Assembly (NCBI GenBank): GCA_964454305.1
Contig: CAYVXX010000001.1
Location: forward strand, 1-64,000
Length of the DNA stretch: 64,000 nucleotides
DNA from: JAUSPI01 sp964454305
GTDB taxonomy: Bacteria; Desulfobacterota; Syntrophia; Syntrophales; JADFWA01
Reading direction: 5' to 3'
In this document: piece after piece, positions 16,600-25,312 of the stretch
Numbering within the stretch: the stretch's first letter is position 1
Layout of the letters: the number at the start of each line of letters is the position of its first letter
Notes under the pieces: model-generated
Told to the model about the DNA's origin: nothing
What the model saw: only the letters and a program-made list of their open reading frames with translations
Database searches by the model: none
Program-made: the position numbers and the translations under genes

Positions 16600-18165
16600 C
16601 TACTGGACGTCTACTTCTGAATAGTAATGCTTTAAAATATCCCTACAGGAATGCCCTTCTTTGGCCATCACATATGCTCCCCACTGACTGAGCCCAACAC
16701 CATGGCCGTACCCTCTGCCGTCAAAACGAATCCCGTTCCTTTCTCTTGTCATGGTAAAGAGAGTGCTTTTAATCATTGTAGGATCTACTTTGATACGAAA
16801 GTTATTGCTGGAAAGGATACTTTCCCCACCGCTATGCAATATCCTTACTCTCTTAACCCTGCCACTGGGACTGACCTCGACGGTGGCAATCTCATATATA
16901 TCACCAATATCAAAACCACGTTTATTCAGGGCACCTTTTATCTCATCAAGGCTCAAAAATAGCGTCCATAAATAATTGGGAGCTTTTGTACTATAGCTAT
17001 CCGGAATACCTTTAAGATAAGGAACATCCGCTGTCCATACATTCTTTGCATTCTCGGTTCGTCCACCGCTGTTTGAATGGAAATAGGCCAGAACCGGCTG
17101 ATTATCGTAAATAAGTATTTTCCCCCTGGTTTCATCTACAGCTCTGTTAGAATATTCAGATTCCACATCCAGTCCTCCATATACCTGAGAATACGTTGTG
17201 GAATAAACATCATAGTCTTTGTTCTCATTTTTCATCTTCTGATAAACTGCATAGCTTCTTGCTACTATTGCCTGTGCCATCAGCGCCTCTGAGGACCAAC
17301 GCGGAGACATTTCTTTTGGTACAACACCATAAAGATATTCCTCCAATCCTAAAACATTAATAACATCCACTCCTTCATCTGTGCTTTTCTGTATCCTGAT
17401 TCTTCCCCTGTAGGATTTACCGTTTACCTTCAGTATTCCCTCTTCAGATGGAAGTATAACCAACCTGCTGGAGGAGGAGGGCAAGGCAGCATCATTTACC
17501 ATTATGGTTTTAATGTGTGTCCTTACAACAGCAATCTGGTCGGAGAGTAATCTGAAAAGTGTATTCATCCCATTTAAATCCTTCACCATAAATGGGGTAG
17601 AGCAGCTTATAGTAATCTCCTTCTTACCTTCAATTATCAAGACCCTTATCTCTTTATCTATGGATATTTTGAAAGTCTCTCTTTTATCTTCCTTCTTGAT
17701 CATGATGGAGGGCTTTGAACAGATCTCGATCATAAATTCGGCAGTTCCCCTCCTCTCACCCTGGGGATACCTTTCAAGATACTTCCTGAATTGCTCCAAC
17801 GCCTCTCTATTCTTCCCTTTCTCGTAGAGGATCATCCCCGAATTGAAATAAGCATTTCCAACATATTCGCTCCTGTGATATTTTTCCTTCACAATAGAAT
17901 ATTTTTCCAGCGCCAGATCGTCATTATTCAGAAAATAACTGTAAATATCTCCTATCCTTAACACCGATTTTGCCTGCATGTCATAATCATTAGAATTATC
18001 TACAATATCCTGATAGGCACCAATTGCTTCGAGGTCAAGTCCCCTTTTAAGATAACTATCAGCCACTCTCATTGCCTGCATAACATCGTAAGTGTGACCC
18101 TTCCCCACAAAAATGAGGGACAAACCAATAAGGAAAATGCAGATCATTGGGGATTTTTTAGTCAT
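16600..18165 (-). CDS. SpoIID/LytB-domain protein with N-terminal TPR region
   Basis: A signal peptide (MTKKSPMICIFLIGLSLIF) precedes TPR-like repeats with YxxGxxL/A patterns (about residues 35-150, including FNSGMILYEKGKNREAL) and a SpoIID domain (about 200-520) with EYLYGVVPKEM, QAIVARSYA and the C-terminal GRGYGHGVGLSQWGA motif. SpoIID proteins are lytic transglycosylases acting on denuded peptidoglycan, in sporulation or, in non-sporulating bacteria, division and daughter-cell separation; no sporulation genes are seen here. ATG 18165 is chosen: the longer frame begins at a TTG inside a dispersed repeat. About 521 residues. Confidence 0.88.
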   Translation of the reverse strand: MTKKSPMICIFLIGLSLIFVGKGHTYDVMQAMRVADSYLKRGLDLEAIGAYQDIVDNSNDYDMQAKSVLRIGDIYSYFLNNDDLALEKYSIVKEKYHRSEYVGNAYFNSGMILYEKGKNREALEQFRKYLERYPQGERRGTAEFMIEICSKPSIMIKKEDKRETFKISIDKEIRVLIIEGKKEITISCSTPFMVKDLNGMNTLFRLLSDQIAVVRTHIKTIMVNDAALPSSSSRLVILPSEEGILKVNGKSYRGRIRIQKSTDEGVDVINVLGLEEYLYGVVPKEMSPRWSSEALMAQAIVARSYAVYQKMKNENKDYDVYSTTYSQVYGGLDVESEYSNRAVDETRGKILIYDNQPVLAYFHSNSGGRTENAKNVWTADVPYLKGIPDSYSTKAPNYLWTLFLSLDEIKGALNKRGFDIGDIYEIATVEVSPSGRVKRVRILHSGGESILSSNNFRIKVDPTMIKSTLFTMTRERNGIRFDGRGYGHGVGLSQWGAYVMAKEGHSCRDILKHYYSEVDVQ

Positions 18166-18188
18166 AACTTTTCTTTTCAAAGGAAGTA

Positions 18189-18345
18189 TTGAAGCTCCCC
18201 GCAGCAAGCTGCGGGGAATCTCCGACTGTTTAGTAAGTTAGAAATTATTTTCTGCCAGAAAATAATTTCGTTAACGCATTTATCCCCTTTAGTGGGATTT
18301 ATCCCCTTTAGCGGGACTTATCCCGTTTATCGGGGTAAGGAAAAT
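18189..18345. repeat. Dispersed repeat family A, copy 1 (with three 19-base units)
   Basis: The element begins TTGAAGCTCCCCGC with a CCCCGCAGC/GCTGCGGGG hairpin, continues through TTTAGTAAGTTA and a TTATTTTCTG/CAGAAAATAA hairpin, and ends with tandem ~19-base units (TTTATCCCCTTTAGTGGGA type) and GGGGTAAGGAAAAT. A near-identical copy with two tandem units is at 26304-26441. No ORF is present. Confidence 0.85.
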
Positions 18346-18377
18346 TGTTGAATCACAAACGATCATAATGGCTTAGT

Positions 18378-18412
18378 TCAAATTTGACAGTTGATAGCTG
18401 AATTCTGATTTT
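18378..18412. repeat. Heptamer spacer repeat (TCAGCTA units)
   Basis: On the minus strand, just beyond the RNase P RNA 3' end, the spacer reads as consecutive 7-base units TCAGAAT, TCAGCTA, TCAACTG, TCAAATT. It resembles the array at 4001-4038. Confidence 0.5.
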
Positions 18413-18419
18413 CTTGAAG

Positions 18420-18866
18420 GGTGCCGGAGCAGATCGTAAGCCGAGTTCTGTTCCCCCTCCCGGTTACCCGAAAGGGGGTGATGATCATTAATCTGGAACA
18501 ACAGTTGCCTGTTGCTTCAAGCGACACTACCCGAGAACTTCGAGCGGGCTACTCTCAAACGTTCTCCTATTTGGTCTTGCTCCAGATGGGGTTTACCAAG
18601 CTTTCCCGGTCACCCGGAAAACTGGTGAGCTCTTACCTCACCTTTTCACCCTTACCCGGTGTGATGGACAGAACCAGTCTCACCGGGCGGTATATTTTCT
18701 GTGGCACTTTCCTTAGGGTCACCCCCAGTCGCCGTTAGCGACCATCCTGCCCTGTGGAGCTCGGACTTTCCTCCGGTCCGGCATGCTATCTTTAATCCTG
18801 AAACAAATTCAGGACAAGTTCTCTGCACAACCGAACCAGCGATCATCTTACCTACTCCGACACCAC
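18420..18866 (-). ncRNA. rnpB: RNase P RNA, bacterial class A
   Basis: On the minus strand the conserved 5' core (GAGGAAAGTCCGAGCTCC), central GGTAAACCCCATC..GGAGCAAGACC block and the 3' element AACTCGGCTTACGA are all present. The termini pair as helix P1: GGTGTCGGAGTAGGT near the 5' end against ATCTGCTCCGGCACC at the 3' end, with only G-U differences, which fixes the boundaries. RNase P RNA is the catalytic subunit that matures tRNA 5' ends; the protein gene rnpA is at 50645. The length, ~447 nt, is long for this class; a CCTGAA/TTCAGG hairpin near the 5' end accounts for part of the excess. Confidence 0.95.
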
Positions 18867-18880
18867 TAAAAGATGTTAAG

Positions 18881-19597
18881 CTAATTTTTATCTATATCAC
18901 TCCAATGTATAATTCTATTACAGTTAGGACATAATATCAAATCCTCAAATTTTTGCAATTCGTTGTACATCTGAGGAGGAATATTCATGTGACATCCACC
19001 ACAAACTCCATTCCACACCGAAACCACGGCAAGGTCGTTTCTCTTTTCCTTAATAATCTCATATTTTTTAACGAGATCTTTATCAATTTCTCTCCTCACA
19101 TCATCAATTTTCTTCTGACATGCTGAGAGTTCAGAATCGATAGAATTTATTGCCTGCTCAATCTCACTTCTTGCTTTTTCGTATTTCAAACGATAAGCGT
19201 TAAGTTCTTCTTCCTTACTTTTCAATCCTTCCCTTACGACATCTATTTCTTCCAAAATATAAATAGTCCCATCTTCGATCTCGCTGTTTTTTCCCTCGAC
19301 AGTTTCAATCTCTTTAAGCATAGCATGATATTCTTTGTTTGTTTTTATCTCCAGCAATCTATTTTTAGTCTTTTTAAGACTTTCGATACCTCTTTTAAGG
19401 CTTTCCTCTTTTTCTCTATGCATCACATTTAATTCTTCAAACCTTCTCCTTTCCTCCCCCACCTTGTCCTCAAAACTCTGAAATCCCTTATCAAGTTCGG
19501 CTATCTTATCCGGCAATTTCTCATTCTTCATTTTTATTTCTTTCATCTCTAAATCGTTTTTCTGAAGTTCTATTAATAATAATATCTGTTTCTTCAA
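18881..19597 (-). CDS. Coiled-coil protein with C4 zinc ribbon (DUF164 family)
   Basis: About 238 residues. The first ~185 form a long heptad-rich coiled coil (charged, Glu/Lys-rich); the C-terminus has two CxxC pairs, CGGCH and CPNCN, about 20 residues apart: a C4 zinc ribbon with the family's MNIPP sequence between them. The family is widespread in Desulfobacterota, and often lies beside rnpB as here; suggested roles involve nucleic-acid binding, but function is not settled. TTG 19597 is favoured because AAAGGAGG lies 7 bases before it; an upstream ATG at 19618 overlaps that ribosome-binding site. The gene ends 15 bases before the rnpB 5' end, so both may share a transcript. Confidence 0.85.
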   Translation of the reverse strand: MKKQILLLIELQKNDLEMKEIKMKNEKLPDKIAELDKGFQSFEDKVGEERRRFEELNVMHREKEESLKRGIESLKKTKNRLLEIKTNKEYHAMLKEIETVEGKNSEIEDGTIYILEEIDVVREGLKSKEEELNAYRLKYEKARSEIEQAINSIDSELSACQKKIDDVRREIDKDLVKKYEIIKEKRNDLAVVSVWNGVCGGCHMNIPPQMYNELQKFEDLILCPNCNRIIHWSDIDKN

Positions 19598-19633
19598 TAA
19601 ACTTCCTCCTTTATTCATTTACGACTCATTTAC

Positions 19634-19666
19634 AAAAAAAAATGCACCAAATTGGTGCATTTTTTA
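19634..19666 (-). terminator. Rho-independent terminator (bidirectional appearance)
   Basis: AATGCACCAA/TTGGTGCATT stem flanked by A-run and T-run. On the minus strand it follows the tRNA gene and precedes the zinc-ribbon gene, separating the two transcripts. Confidence 0.88.
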
Positions 19667-19902
19667 CGGAATGAGAATCTCCTGAACAGCATGATGTTTG
19701 CTTAATATCAGCCATATACAATCATTCACACACATTTCTATTTTATTACAGATATCCATTACCTGAAAAAGATGCTAAAGACATTCACTCACTCAACGTG
19801 GCTTTGAAAAATACAATACACTCTCTCGATCTACTCTTGGAACCACATCCCAAAAGCTTTTATAGAGCTTTTTCTATGTCCTGCGAAGCTCTCACCGAAA
19901 GA

Positions 19903-19978
19903 TGGTGGGCCCACCTGGGTTCGAACCAGGGACCTACCGGTTATGAGCCGGTGGCTCTTCCAACTGAGCTATGGGCCC
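19903..19978 (-). tRNA. tRNA-Met (anticodon CAT)
   Basis: The 76-nt cloverleaf reads from GGGCCCA at 19978, with D arm GCTCAGTTGG, anticodon arm ACCGG-CTCATAA-CCGGT, T arm CCTGG-TTCGAAC-CCAGG and a genome-encoded CCA at 19903-19905. The acceptor stem is fully paired at its first position, so this is not the initiator. A lysidine-modified tRNA-Ile2 also carries CAT, but the sequence resembles elongator tRNA-Met of Desulfobacterota more closely. Confidence 0.93.
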
Positions 19979-20212
19979 AAAGCACAAGACCTTTAAAACC
20001 TCCCTCAAAACGCACAGCAAGGCATAGCTGACAAATGTAATAGTGCTATCCCTTAACATTTCGAAGTTCCCTGCAGTTAATCACATAGAACTTCAATTTC
20101 ACTTAAAAATTAATATTTTATCAAATCCATCGGAGTTGGATTTCGAGATGTTTACAGATTTTGTAAACATTTAAGCTTATTTCTCAAAACAATTTGGTAA
20201 TTTATACTCATT

Positions 20213-21982
20213 CTAAATTTCTGTCAAGGTCTTATTTCGCTCCCGCTTTATTTCCCTTTTCCTGGAAAGATTTTTCACCTTCCTTAAAGCATTTGCCTCT
20301 ATCTCCTTGGTCAGCTCTATGGTTTCATCTAAATTATCCATCTCATCTTCCAGTTCATAATCCGCCCGTTCACCGATACCGAACCGCATTCTCAACACCT
20401 TTTCCTCCCTCGGTGTTAAAGTAGAAAGAATGCCCCTGGTATGTTCGGCAAGATTCATATTTATTGTAGCCTCCGAAGGAGACATAACTCCTTTATCCTC
20501 AATAAAATCACCTAGGTGACTATCTTCTTCCTCTCCTATCGGAGTTTCCAAAGATATAGGTTCCTTGGCAATCTTTAAGACCTTTCTTACCTTTTCCAAG
20601 GGAAACTCCATCTTATTGGCAATCTCATCTGGAGTCGGTTCTCGTCCTAATTCCTGAACTAAATACCTGGAAGTTCTAATGAGCTTGTTAATAGTCTCAA
20701 TCATATGTACTGGAATTCTTATTGTTCGTGCCTGATCGGCTATCGCTCTGGTTATAGCCTGTCGAATCCACCACGTGGCATAGGTAGAAAATTTATATCC
20801 CCTTTGATATTCAAATTTTTCAACGGCCTTCATCAATCCAATATTTCCTTCCTGAACAAGATCCAAAAACTGCAATCCTCTGTTTGTATATTTCTTGGCA
20901 ATACTTACGACCAATCTGAGGTTCGCTTCAACAAGTTCCTTTTTTGCCAGATTTGCTTTTTTCTCTCCCTGTTCTATCGAAAAGGCTATTCTCTTCAAGG
21001 AGTCTACCGTGAGGTCGGTATCTGATCTTATCTTTCTTATCTTGCTGCGGATCTCCCTTAGGACTTTTTCATATTTTTTCAGCGTTTCAACCGAAACCCC
21101 TATTTTCTTTGCAATTTGCTTTTCATTTTGGGGTTCTCTTCTCATCAAGATACATGTCCTTTCCAACACATTGAGTGACATACCAGTTTTCTCTTTACAT
21201 CTCAAAATATCCTTCTCAGCTTTTTTTATTTCATTAACATAAGCCTTGAACCTTAAAGCTATTCTGTTGATTTGATTTTTGTTAAACTTATTTTCTTTAC
21301 ATAGATTCATGATGTTTTTTGTATTTTTCCTTAATCTTAACTTCATTCTCTTCTGCTGAACATCATCAAGCCCTTTTTCCTTGAACTTCTTATAAAGAAC
21401 CTCATTTTTCTTGTTTATTGCTGCTATTTTATCAATAATCGAAAGTGCCTTCTCTTTGTACACCTCTTCTTCTACAAAACCATCTTCAACCTCAAGATTA
21501 TGGACAACATTTTTCACTCTAAACTCTCCACTCCTCAACTTAGCACCCATCTCTATTACATCTTTAATTGAAACCGGTACGCTGAAAATGGCGTCTATTA
21601 TTTCTTTTTCTCCTTCTTCTATTTTTTTCGCGATCTCTACCTCCCCTTCACGACTGAGCAGAGACACAAGGCCCATCTCCCGAAGGTACATTTTCACAGG
21701 ATCACCCGTCTTGGGAGGAACAGGAATGACAGTAACATAATCATTTTCTTTTGAATCAATATCCTCTTCAATCGTTTTTTTCAGGATTATTTTTTCACCC
21801 TTGTCGGTATCAATAATATCTATGTTCTTCTCGCCAAAGAGTATAATAATGTCATCTATCTGGTCTGAAGATATGACATCAGACGGCAAAATATCATTAA
21901 CATCATCATAGGTTAGAAAACCCTTTTCCTCACCTAATGTAATAAGTCTTTTCAACTCATCTGACTGTATTTTCTTTCCCAT
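20213..21982 (-). CDS. rpoD: RNA polymerase primary sigma factor RpoD with divergent region 4.2
   Basis: 589 residues. Region 1.1 (ITLGEEKGFLTYDDVND, residues ~14-30), 1.2, a large non-conserved insert, region 2 (LQFLDLVQEGNIGLMKAVEK; YKFSTYATWWIRQAITRA), region 3 and region 4.1 (LTPREEKVLRMRFGIGE) are canonical. Region 4.2 is not: where most RpoD proteins have VTRERIRQIEAKALRKL, this one has ETIELTKEIEANALRKV in exact register, and the usual glycine of the helix-turn-helix turn is lost. The frame is intact and the length unchanged, so it is not a frameshift. Position after dnaG is the standard macromolecular-synthesis order. Good GGGAGAAC ribosome site. A second, canonical rpoD elsewhere is possible. 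Confidence 0.93.
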   Translation of the reverse strand: MGKKIQSDELKRLITLGEEKGFLTYDDVNDILPSDVISSDQIDDIIILFGEKNIDIIDTDKGEKIILKKTIEEDIDSKENDYVTVIPVPPKTGDPVKMYLREMGLVSLLSREGEVEIAKKIEEGEKEIIDAIFSVPVSIKDVIEMGAKLRSGEFRVKNVVHNLEVEDGFVEEEVYKEKALSIIDKIAAINKKNEVLYKKFKEKGLDDVQQKRMKLRLRKNTKNIMNLCKENKFNKNQINRIALRFKAYVNEIKKAEKDILRCKEKTGMSLNVLERTCILMRREPQNEKQIAKKIGVSVETLKKYEKVLREIRSKIRKIRSDTDLTVDSLKRIAFSIEQGEKKANLAKKELVEANLRLVVSIAKKYTNRGLQFLDLVQEGNIGLMKAVEKFEYQRGYKFSTYATWWIRQAITRAIADQARTIRIPVHMIETINKLIRTSRYLVQELGREPTPDEIANKMEFPLEKVRKVLKIAKEPISLETPIGEEEDSHLGDFIEDKGVMSPSEATINMNLAEHTRGILSTLTPREEKVLRMRFGIGERADYELEDEMDNLDETIELTKEIEANALRKVKNLSRKREIKRERNKTLTEI

Positions 21983-22004
21983 ATTTGTTCTCCCTGATAG
22001 TTCT

Positions 22005-22056
22005 GGGTTTAAAGTTCAAAGTTCAAATCGAAACCTGGAACTCAGAACTTTGAACT
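22005..22056. repeat. Heptamer spacer repeat (AGTTCAA units with inverse)
   Basis: The dnaG-rpoD spacer holds direct 7-base units (AAGTTCA AAGTTCA AATCGAA) followed by their inverse (GAACTCA GAACTTT GAACTCT). It continues to the dnaG stop codon. A relative is at 25313-25400. Confidence 0.6.
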
Positions 22057-23829
22057 CTATAATAGCTCTTTTTCCTCTTTCAATAATTTTTCCTTTTCCA
22101 TTAAAAGGGTGTTCCATATTTTTTGATCATTCGTTTCCTGGGCTTTAACAAGTTCCCTATTTAAACTTTTACGTTTCCCCTTGTACCACTTCTGCTTTAT
22201 CCTCTTAACTGAATCATCAAAGACCCTGTCAATAACCGCATCATCATAGGGACTCTCAGTCATTGTTAACTTCAGGAGTCTCTCCCTTACAACTCCATCT
22301 TCAAGGCCATCTACAACATCAGAAACATTAAGTTTCCCATTCCTACCATAGGATTGCCCCAAGACATTTCCCAATCTTTTCAAATCATCACTCATAAAAT
22401 AATCTAACACTTTTCCATCTATAATTTCAGGAACCTTGAAAGGGTATTCCAGCATCATATGAATAAGGCCAAGTTCTATAACATCTACATATTTGTTTTT
22501 CTTCTTGCCTGATAGATCTTCTCCTGTAGCTTTTCGGGAACTTAGCTTCCTGTTTATCTCTCTTTTCAGGAGCCTTTGGTCAATACCCGATTTTTCTGAA
22601 ACTCTTTTTATGAAAAGATTCCTTTGGATTGTATCACCAATATTCGAAATAAATAATACTGCATCCATCACCGAATCCAGATTTTCTTCAAAGGTCTCCT
22701 TGCCCCCTATTATCTTCTCTATATAATAATCCACCATAGATTGAGAATGATCAACCGCTTTCTCCAATGCCTCAATTCCAAAACTCCTGACGTACTCGTC
22801 AGGATCATAACCATCAGGAAGGACTACTATCTTCGTGTTGAGATTTCCTTCAAGAAACAATTTCAGGCTACGCTCCAAGGCATTCTTCCCACCCTCGTCA
22901 GGATCAAACATCACTACGAGATTTTTCGTATATCTTCTGATCAGGGCTACGTGCTCTTTTGTGACGGCCGTCCCAAGAGTGGCAACAACATTAGAAATGC
23001 CGAAACTTCTAAGCGACAGGAGGTCTAAATATCCCTCAACAAGAATTGCATAATCCTTTTTTCGAATATCATCCTTGTTCCTGTTCAGGCCATACAGGAT
23101 TTTCCCCTTCACATATACTGGAGATTCCGGAGAATTCAGATATTTCGGCTCACCACTACCGATAACCCTTCCACCAAAGGCTACTACATTTCCACTTATA
23201 TCCTCTATCGGGAAAATCAACCTTCCCCTGAATCTGTCATAAAACCCTCCATTACTCTTCGGTATAATCAAACCTGCCTTTTCAACAAGTCCCAAAGGAA
23301 TATTTTCCCCTTTTAAAAATCTCTTTAGATATTCCCATCCATCCATAGAATATCCGAGGTTAAACTCTTTTATTACAGGATCTTTTATTCCCCTCTTTTC
23401 GAGATACCCTCGTACCACCCTTCCCGCCTCCGAAAAAAGGTTCTTCGAAAAATATTGAGCTGCCAGCAGGTTAACCCGCTTAAGTTCTTCCCTTATGCTG
23501 ATTTCCTTCTTTTCAGCACCACTCATATGCCTTGATTCGATAACAATCCCCATCTTACCGGCCAGGTGTCTCACTGCCTCGGGGAAAGACATGTTGTCAA
23601 TCTTCATAAGAAAGGTAAAAACATTTCCGCCTTCGCCACAACCAAAACAGTAAAAGATTTGTTTATCAGGATTTACAGTAAAAGACGGTTTTTTTTCTTT
23701 GTGAAAGGGGCATAAACCGGTAAAATTCCTTCCGGCCTTTTTAAGAGTAACATATCCCGAAACGAGACTAATAATATCTGCCCTGCTTCTTATCTCTTCT
23801 ATCTTATCCTCTGGAATATGTTCCTTCAA
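22057..23829 (-). CDS. dnaG: DNA primase
   Basis: 590 residues with the three DnaG parts: an N-terminal CHC2 zinc finger (CPFHKEKKPSF and CFGCGEGGN, residues ~40-68), the catalytic core with TOPRIM motifs (ILVEGYLDLL near 250 and VMFDPDEGG near 295), and a C-terminal DnaB-binding region. It makes RNA primers for Okazaki fragments. The start codon is TTG at 23829 (MKEHIPEDKI), with AAAGGG about 9 bases upstream; starting there is needed to keep the usual PEDKIEEIRSR N-terminus. Adjacent to rpoD with a repeat-filled spacer; rpsU is not found upstream in this window. Confidence 0.96.
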   Translation of the reverse strand: MKEHIPEDKIEEIRSRADIISLVSGYVTLKKAGRNFTGLCPFHKEKKPSFTVNPDKQIFYCFGCGEGGNVFTFLMKIDNMSFPEAVRHLAGKMGIVIESRHMSGAEKKEISIREELKRVNLLAAQYFSKNLFSEAGRVVRGYLEKRGIKDPVIKEFNLGYSMDGWEYLKRFLKGENIPLGLVEKAGLIIPKSNGGFYDRFRGRLIFPIEDISGNVVAFGGRVIGSGEPKYLNSPESPVYVKGKILYGLNRNKDDIRKKDYAILVEGYLDLLSLRSFGISNVVATLGTAVTKEHVALIRRYTKNLVVMFDPDEGGKNALERSLKLFLEGNLNTKIVVLPDGYDPDEYVRSFGIEALEKAVDHSQSMVDYYIEKIIGGKETFEENLDSVMDAVLFISNIGDTIQRNLFIKRVSEKSGIDQRLLKREINRKLSSRKATGEDLSGKKKNKYVDVIELGLIHMMLEYPFKVPEIIDGKVLDYFMSDDLKRLGNVLGQSYGRNGKLNVSDVVDGLEDGVVRERLLKLTMTESPYDDAVIDRVFDDSVKRIKQKWYKGKRKSLNRELVKAQETNDQKIWNTLLMEKEKLLKEEKELL

Positions 23830-23965
23830 TACTCTTTACCCTTTATGACAGGCTTATATTAAACACAAAAGATTTGAGGAAGACCTTTGAAAAACATGAA
23901 AAGGGGTTTCTGATAGCAAATTAATGCTGCTGGAAATAAAACCAAATCATCAAATTTGATGTATT

Positions 23966-24243
23966 CGTAAAAAGTGAAGCTCCCCGCCCGCATGGCGGGG
24001 CTTCCCGGTAAGGAATATGTTTTTTTAATTGCGGCCCCCTTGCGGGATGCGCTCCCGGTCAGTTTTACTCGCTCAGAGAGTATTTTGGGGATGCTGGTGT
24101 TACCTCGCTAAAAATCTAAAACTCGCACTTATACACTCAAACAATTAGATTTTTTAAACGTCAGGTACCATCATCATATTTTTCCCAAAATCCTCAAATT
24201 ACTTACGTGATTCTTCGAATTCACTCGCAAAAGACTTTTTACG
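23966..24243. repeat. MITE-like element, 278-base copy
   Basis: The element has 10-base inverted ends CGTAAAAAGT (23966) and ACTTTTTACG (24234), the same ends as at 4071-4187. Its interior differs: a GAAGCTCCCCGCC/GGCGGGGCTTC hairpin, then about 220 bases of non-coding sequence, including a ~60-base segment shared with 50110-50175. It occupies most of the 536-base dnaG-yqeY spacer; another GCCCGC/GCGGGC hairpin is at about 24291-24308. No gene or clear promoter is seen in this spacer. Confidence 0.65.
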
Positions 24244-24365
24244 AGACTGTCAAATTTCCTCCTTTAGAGATTTTGTCTTTGACCGGGAGCCCGCCCTGTG
24301 GGCGGGATGCTTCGCATTCGCTTGAAGTGTGAACTTTTTCACTTATTAATTGTCTAACCTATACC

Positions 24366-24824
24366 TCAAGTAGATAGCTTTGCCTTTACCTTGTCACTTA
24401 CAATTTTCCCATCGGCCCTGCCGGTCAATCTTGGCATAACTACTTTCATAACCTTTCCCATATCCTTAATGCTGACTGCCCCAACATCTTCTATAGCTTT
24501 TTCTATTTCCGTTTCTATTTCCTCTTCTGATAACTGTTCAGGCATAAAAAACTGGACAACCGCAAGCTCTTTTTCTTCTTTTTCAACCAGATCTACTCTT
24601 CCACCCTTTCTGAACTGTTCTATCGAGTCCTTCCTCTGTTTCACAATAGAAGACAGCACCTGCAGTAACTCCTCATCATTTAATTCCCTCTTTAAATCAA
24701 TCTCTTTATTATGCAAGGCCGATTTAATCATACGTATAGCGGACAATTTTATCTTATCCTTGGCCTTCGCAGCTGAAACCATCTCACCGTTAATTTTTTC
24801 CTTCAAATTCACAATATCACCCAT
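24366..24824 (-). CDS. yqeY: GatB/YqeY-domain protein
   Basis: The 152-residue, all-helical protein matches YqeY in length and in motifs: LKEKINGEMVSAAKAKDK at the start, RMIKSALHNKEIDL, KQRKDSIEQFRKGGR (residues ~62-76) and the C-terminal GKVMKVVMPRLTGRADGK. The domain is related to the tRNA-binding tail of the GatB amidotransferase subunit; its cellular role is unclear. The rpsU-yqeY-dnaG-rpoD order is common in bacteria, which supports the call although rpsU is missing here. Confidence 0.92.
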   Translation of the reverse strand: MGDIVNLKEKINGEMVSAAKAKDKIKLSAIRMIKSALHNKEIDLKRELNDEELLQVLSSIVKQRKDSIEQFRKGGRVDLVEKEEKELAVVQFFMPEQLSEEEIETEIEKAIEDVGAVSIKDMGKVMKVVMPRLTGRADGKIVSDKVKAKLST

Positions 24825-24837
24825 TTAATTATTAAAG

Positions 24838-24915
24838 AGGTTAAAGGTTCTAAAGTAGCTAAATTTTAGGCACTTAAACAGCTTTAGCTCACCTTGGGAA
24901 CTTTAAACTAATATA
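24838..24915. repeat. CACTTTAG-type spacer repeat, copy 2
   Basis: The yqeY-HIT spacer carries diverged copies of the ACTTTAG/CTAAAGT unit in both orientations, as at 1457 and 27296. Confidence 0.55.
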
Positions 24916-24946
24916 TGAAGTTTTTTTAATTTGTCAATAACTATTG

Positions 24947-25291
24947 TCAGTTCAGCTCATCCTTCAATCTTCCACCTCCCAAAACATGCATATGAAGGTG
25001 AAAGATTATCTGCCCCCCTTCTTTATTACAATTTATAACCGTCCTGAATCCCTTCTTGTCAATGTTATTGATCTTCGCTACCTTCTGTGCAGCCGAAAAC
25101 ATAGCAACAAGTATATCCATTTTTTCCGGTGTCACATCCAGAAGCGTCGGGATATGGTCCTTTGGTATAATAATTACATGGACAGGAGCCATTGGATTTA
25201 TATCATTAAAGGCCAGCACCTTTTCATTTTCATAAACCTTGGTGCTTGGTATTTCACCATTGATAATTTTACAAAAGATACAATCTTCCAT
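24947..25291 (-). CDS. HIT-family nucleotide hydrolase (HinT-like)
   Basis: 114 residues. It starts EDCIFCKIINGEIP, with CxxC zinc-type cysteines, and ends with the histidine triad HLHMHVLGGG (residues ~98-107), the site that hydrolyses AMP-linked phosphoramidates. Size and both motifs are typical of HinT/protein kinase C inhibitor-like proteins. It lies after hisA on the same strand, with a repeat between; a link to histidine synthesis is not implied by its chemistry. Confidence 0.94.
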   Translation of the reverse strand: MEDCIFCKIINGEIPSTKVYENEKVLAFNDINPMAPVHVIIIPKDHIPTLLDVTPEKMDILVAMFSAAQKVAKINNIDKKGFRTVINCNKEGGQIIFHLHMHVLGGGRLKDELN

Positions 25292-25312
25292 CCTAATATC
25301 CCTCCGGGTTAT

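Noticed and set aside
18166..18207. Longer start of the SpoIID-like protein (TTG at 18207)
   Set aside because: The extra codons lie inside dispersed repeat A; the signal peptide begins naturally at ATG 18165.
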